From: Nitrospira sp.
Lineage (GTDB): Bacteria; Nitrospirota; Nitrospiria; Nitrospirales; Nitrospiraceae
Length of the DNA stretch: 64,000 nt
Assembly (NCBI GenBank): GCA_024998565.1
Contig: JACOEM010000003.1
Location: 62,001-126,000, forward strand
Direction: 5' to 3'
The notes below the pieces were generated by a model that saw only the letters and a list, made by a program, of their open reading frames with translations, had not been told where the DNA came from and did no database searches. Shown here piece by piece: positions 62,751 to 64,000 of the stretch. Positions within the stretch are counted from its first letter, which is position 1; each line of letters opens with the position of its first letter. Made by a program: the position numbers and the translations under genes.

Positions 62751-63476
62751 ATGACGCAGAGTCGCATTCAAGTCGTTTTCTTCGATGCCGCCGACACCCT
62801 GTTCCATATTCACGGGTCAGTGGCCGAGATTTACCTGCAGCATGCGGAGAAACATGGGTTCCGGAAAACCCCCGAATCGTTAGCCGCGATCAAATCCGCC
62901 TTTGCCCGTTCGTTCCGTGATGCGCCGCCGCCGGTGTTTGCTGCGACCGAGCCTGCCGCGATCAAGCAGTCTGAACGGTTGTGGTGGTTCGACATCGTGC
63001 ACAACGTGTTCTACCGCGTCGGTATGTTCGAGGCCTTCGACGAGTTTTTCGAGGAGGTATTTGCACGGTTCGAGCAATCGGAGTCCTGGCGGCTCTTTCC
63101 TGAGACGGTCGATGTACTCAAGACTCTGAAAGGGCAGGGATTCGAGTTGGGCATCATTTCCAACTTCGACTCGCGGTTGTTTTCCGTACTGCGTGGTTTG
63201 GGGATCGCCGATCTGTTCGATACGGTCACGATTTCCAGTTTGGCCCATGCCGCCAAACCCTCCGCGCGCATCTTCCACCAGGCGCTGGAGAAACATGCGG
63301 TCGATCCGGACGAGGCGCTGCATGTCGGCGACAGCGAGCGTGACGATGTGAAAGGAGCGCAGGGCGTCGGACTGACCGGGGTGTTGCTCGCGAGAGGGGA
63401 GGGGGCGCGTCCTTCAGGCGGGACGACGATCACCAACCTCAACGAATTACTGCCGCTGCTGTCACGCCTGCAATAA
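62751..63476 (+). CDS. HAD-superfamily hydrolase
   Basis: A 241-residue phosphatase-type HAD protein. Motif I is FFDAADTLF near 10 (nucleophile Asp 12 and DTL), motif II is IISNFDSR, motif III is the Lys in AAKPSARIF, and motif IV is HVGDSERDDV. The cap domain (about 20-110) is helical. In motif I the usual DxDxT reads DAADT, a common variant of subfamily IA. Substrate unknown; a small phospho-metabolite is likely. It overlaps the convergent sirtuin gene at the 3' end by 15 bases. Confidence 0.85.
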   Translation: MTQSRIQVVFFDAADTLFHIHGSVAEIYLQHAEKHGFRKTPESLAAIKSAFARSFRDAPPPVFAATEPAAIKQSERLWWFDIVHNVFYRVGMFEAFDEFFEEVFARFEQSESWRLFPETVDVLKTLKGQGFELGIISNFDSRLFSVLRGLGIADLFDTVTISSLAHAAKPSARIFHQALEKHAVDPDEALHVGDSERDDVKGAQGVGLTGVLLARGEGARPSGGTTITNLNELLPLLSRLQ

Positions 63477-64000
63477 CAACGGAACGATGTCCTTCGCGCG
63501 CCCTTGAAGCGCCGCATCGACGATGCCTGACTGTGCGGTGGCATCGAGATTGATTTCCACGACAAACGCGCCTGCTTGTTTCGCGATCGAACCAAAACCA
63601 GCCGCAGGATAGACCAGACCGGAGGTGCCGATAATCAGGCACAGGTCGCTGGATTGAAGGGCGGCTGCGCTGGTTTCAAGGTCCTCCTCCGCCAGCGATT
63701 CTCCGAACCAGACGATGTGCGGACGGAGGAGCCCGCTGCAGTGGCCGCAGAGAGGCAGGATTGCAATCGGCACGTCGCGATTTTCAGTGACCCGCCGGCA
63801 TTGCGTGCAGCGCACCAGCCAGATGTTGCCGTGAATTTCTGAGAGTTTCCGGGAGCCCGCGTCACGGTGCAGTCCGTCCACATTCTGCGTGATGAGCCAG
63901 AAACGCTCAAACCGTTGCTCCATGTGCGCCACGGCCTCGTGGGCCGGGTTGGGGCGTTTGGTCGCAATGAGTTCTCGCCGCCAGCTGTACCATTCCCACA
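63462..64000 (-). CDS. Sir2-family NAD-dependent deacylase, 5' end outside the window
   Basis: The last 179 codons of a sirtuin are visible; the family has about 230-250. Visible parts: YSWRRELIATKRPNPAHEA, ITQNVDGLHRDAG, a zinc module with two CxxC pairs (CTQC and CGHC), FGESLAEEDLE and a C-terminal Rossmann segment with IIGTSGLVYPAA. It should remove acyl groups from lysine using NAD. The N-terminal GAGxS motif lies beyond the window. It converges with the HAD gene. Confidence 0.88.
   Translation of the reverse strand, partial: WEWYSWRRELIATKRPNPAHEAVAHMEQRFERFWLITQNVDGLHRDAGSRKLSEIHGNIWLVRCTQCRRVTENRDVPIAILPLCGHCSGLLRPHIVWFGESLAEEDLETSAAALQSSDLCLIIGTSGLVYPAAGFGSIAKQAGAFVVEINLDATAQSGIVDAALQGRAKDIVPLLLQA

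Noticed and set aside
1-64000. CRISPR arrays, tRNA/rRNA genes and intact insertion sequences
   Set aside because: I scanned the intergenic regions by eye and found no regularly spaced repeats, no TTCGA-loop tRNA shapes and no transposase; a covariance-model scan (tRNAscan-SE, Infernal) would settle it.

Overview
The window is a high-GC, gene-dense bacterial chromosome segment. By eye, G+C drops between about 25 and 34 kb. Gene content, Gram-negative envelope features (TolC-type efflux, many lipoproteins) and a degenerate palindromic repeat of about 120 bp upstream of valS suggest a Nitrospira-like (Nitrospirota) chromosome. This assignment is inference: the window holds no rRNA or nitrite-oxidation gene. 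I found no tRNA, rRNA, CRISPR array or intact insertion sequence.

Layout. 1-6.6 kb: a truncated thiamine-diphosphate decarboxylase, an RlmI-like methyltransferase, an OPT transporter, an XRE regulator divergent from a small coiled-coil protein, and a SpoU methyltransferase. 6.8-14 kb: a housekeeping run on the + strand (radA, a lipoprotein, tsaB, rimI, a DUF465 protein, tatC, a beta-propeller, a cyclophilin, a lipoprotein). 14.1-21.1 kb, minus strand: a receiver-only response regulator translationally coupled to an RND/MFP/TolC pump, preceded by a stand-alone CZB zinc-binding protein. 21.4-24.9 kb: two tandem MFS exporters, the first broken by a one-base frameshift, then a zeta-toxin-like kinase overlapping a 52-residue partner.

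25-34 kb is the most unusual part. It holds an apparent operon of three lipoproteins and one membrane protein: two lipoproteins I do not recognise (401 and 541 aa), a 407-aa protein with four predicted membrane segments, and a patatin-like lipase lipoprotein (732 aa). A 77-aa protein and a DUF1353 protein follow. This is my best candidate for an undescribed envelope system. 34-39.2 kb: small secreted or regulatory genes (DUF4412, a tetratricopeptide-like secreted protein, a periplasmic protein, a lipoprotein, a PilZ domain, a CgeB-like glycosyltransferase).

39.7-48 kb: recA-recX-alaS-ruvX-mltG in a tight cluster, then deoC, deoB and a RidA-family gene. 48-51 kb: a TIG/IPT-repeat secreted protein with a good sigma70-type promoter, overlapping a Ycf48-like propeller. 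50.9-60.9 kb, minus strand: valS-nadC-birA-coaX-grpE-dnaK-dnaJ-rsmE. 60.9-64 kb: the repeat element, a 39-aa basic protein, a receiver protein with a long helical tail, a HAD hydrolase and a truncated sirtuin.

Most genes support core functions (translation, protein folding, DNA repair, cofactors), while 14-38 kb is accessory and envelope-oriented.
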